64,000 nt of DNA from Druceiella hillmani (taxonomy: Eukaryota > Arthropoda > Insecta > Lepidoptera > Hepialidae). Shown here in pieces: positions 62,481 to 64,000 of this stretch. Position 1 is the stretch's first letter. Each line of letters begins with the position of its first letter. A program made the position numbers and the translations under genes. The stretch is taken from NCBI GenBank assembly GCA_039881145.1, contig JAYKKI010000090.1, positions 6,545,501 through 6,609,500 of the forward strand, given 5' to 3'. The notes beneath the pieces were generated by a model. It saw only the letters and a list, made by a program, of their open reading frames with translations. It was not told the origin of the DNA and did no database searches.

Positions 62481-62885
62481 GCAGCGCCCCCTGACGAGTT
62501 AACAACATAACAACTGACTAATAACCTTCGCCGTTAAATCACAAACTTTTTATCGAAAACACTATCTAAATCGGTCAAACCATTTTGAAGACAAACGGGA
62601 ACATTTGTTTGCAACAAAATGTTGCAGCGCTCCCTGATAAGCTGAAACTATAACACCTATTTAGGTACCATCGCCGATTAGTCCCAAATACTTTGCAGAA
62701 AACAGTATCTAAATTTATCAAATCGTTTGGGAAATAAATAGAAACATTCGTTTGCAACAAAATGTTTATTGCGGCGCCCCCTCCTGAGTAATAACCATTG
62801 TCAATGTATCACATACATTTTACAGAAAGCCGTATCTAAATTAAACTGTTTTGGAGATAAACGGAAACAGTTTGTTGGCATACAC
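62481..62885 (+). repeat. Three 145-bp tandem repeats (Helentron-type end)
   Basis: Units start at 62481, 62624 and 62771 with gc(a/g)gcgcyccctg or a close variant (periods 143 and 147 bp). Each contains a 'cgaaaac..tatctaaat...tcaaaccgtttt' phrase, then 'aaacggaaacattt'. The first two end in 'gtttgcaacaaaatgtt'. The third unit is partial. They begin 30 bp after the stop of the helicase remnant and after a poly-T run. The GCGCCCCCTG-led unit is typical of non-coding ends of Helentrons and related HINE elements in insects, by family knowledge. Confidence 0.8.
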
Positions 62886-64000
62886 AAAGAAAACAAACAA
62901 AAACCAAAACGCATATACCTCCTCCGTTCCGTTGTGAGTAAAAATGTTACGCAAAAAATGCGTATTAAAATGATATATGTTCAGCGATTTCTAACATAAA
63001 CGGCTATTATAGGTTGAAACCTGACTTACATTTTAAGGGTTTTGTTTTTTGATTTGAGATACGAGACGTTAAAAATATAAAAGTTTTTCAAAGCGGTGCA
63101 CACACTGACAGATATATTGTGTTACATTTACCAATAGAATTAATCAATTTGATAATCGATTCACTTCTGGTAAGGAATACAATCTCCCTTGATATAATTT
63201 ATTCTACAAGGCAGCTATTTTAAAAATTGTTAATTCTAATTAAAAATTAGCTTAGAACAAACTAATAACAGAAAAGTGTTAACACTCCGAATGACAAAAA
63301 CTGAGCAATGAAAAGTCGCGCTAAAAAAATCATTCATCTGAGTGCAGCAAGATTTATTATTTTAGCTATTTTCGTACACGCATTTAATTTTCCGTTCTTG
63401 GGACCAAAATACTGATGCCTATTAAGATATCATTACGTTAAATTAGCGTTGCGTCCATTGTAATATGAAAAGTATTATAGGTTACATAAAAATAAAATAC
63501 TGCGCCACTGGCTGCCATGTGACTCAGGATGAAATAAAAATTGCATTTTAATCACATTGAAATTGGCATCGAATTAAAGGTCCGAACGAGAAAAATACAA
63601 TGGTACTTATAATATGTATGTAGGTACGTAGATCACTCGTAACTCTTAAATCCATTAACCGATTTTCACGCATGAGGTGTCGCTTGGTTCTTCTCAACAG
63701 CTTGAGTAAATAGGCTAAAAAGATTCTATATGATGTATTATACATTGGATGATTAACTTCTACAAAAGCATCATGTTGTGTATCTATATCAAATGGTAAC
63801 GCTATGAAAGTTTACTTCCAATGCAAATGCTCTCATACAAATGTTTTAAATGATAAACATTGAAATATTGTAATTTATTTGGATCTTTCCTGAAGAATAT
63901 CAGTGAAATAGTTATATAGGGCAAAAATACATAAATGGTACATGCAGAATAATTATGGTGGATATATCCCTTGCAACTAGTAGCAATAAACTGATTTACA
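62886..64000. other. No supported gene; possible further repeat fragment at 63635-63720
   Basis: cactcgtaactcttaaatcc, then attaaccgattttcacgcat, resembles the 'taactc.aa.acg....accgattt.cat' phrase shared by several insect rolling-circle elements, but it is too short to call. The rest is AT-rich. Confidence 0.4.

Overview
This is a window of AT-rich eukaryotic nuclear DNA, almost certainly from an insect. The support is the set of transposable-element families (Tc1 and mariner, Helitron, RTE-like, R1-like and jockey-like LINEs), short runs of the insect telomere motif TTAGG, long (TA)n and (CA/TG)n microsatellites, and small spliceosomal introns. The order cannot be fixed from sequence alone. 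There is no bacterial, phage or CRISPR content. No intact host protein-coding gene can be demonstrated; almost every coding signal is a decayed transposable element.

Layout. 1-1.7 kb: LINE reverse-transcriptase remnant and an internally deleted Tc1-like transposon. 1.7-5.8 kb: mostly featureless AT-rich DNA with a hairpin, a GT-rich tract and a short TTAGG run. 5.8-6.4 kb: an unrecognised exon-like cluster (two diverged copies of a 50-55 nt unit bounded by AG and GT, then an open frame ending in a stop and an AATAAA). 7.1-8.2 kb: a complete-looking Helitron with both termini and a helicase C-terminal remnant. 8.4-9.1 kb: a direct duplication next to (TA)n. 11-23.4 kb: microsatellites, a foldback repeat, four diverged copies of one unnamed dispersed repeat, a second two-copy repeat and an antisense mariner fragment. 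24.1-24.7 kb: a mariner with a deleted middle. 25.4-26 kb: a complex, non-repetitive stretch that could be regulatory. 26.7-29.1 kb: the longest gene-like feature, a decayed RNase-H-like (hAT-like) transposase gene that keeps an 82-bp intron. 32.9-36 kb: foldback structures and further repeat copies. 40.7-41.3 kb: tandem repeats and a repeat end resembling a lepidopteran family. 43.7-44.6 kb: an 870-bp (CA/CG)-rich tract. 44.8-45.6 kb: an RTE-like LINE on the minus strand. 47.6-49.6 kb: a minisatellite and an R1-type LINE on the minus strand. 49.6-58.5 kb: microsatellites, palindromes and an RTE-like tail. 62.2-62.9 kb: a second helicase remnant followed by about three 145-bp repeats, as in Helentron-type elements.

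The elements do not form a pathway. The window is a graveyard of several transposon classes. The points most worth following are the intron-bearing transposase-like gene, the exon-like cluster at 5.8-6.4 kb, the Helentron-like tandem repeats, and the foldback and dispersed repeat families that I cannot name.
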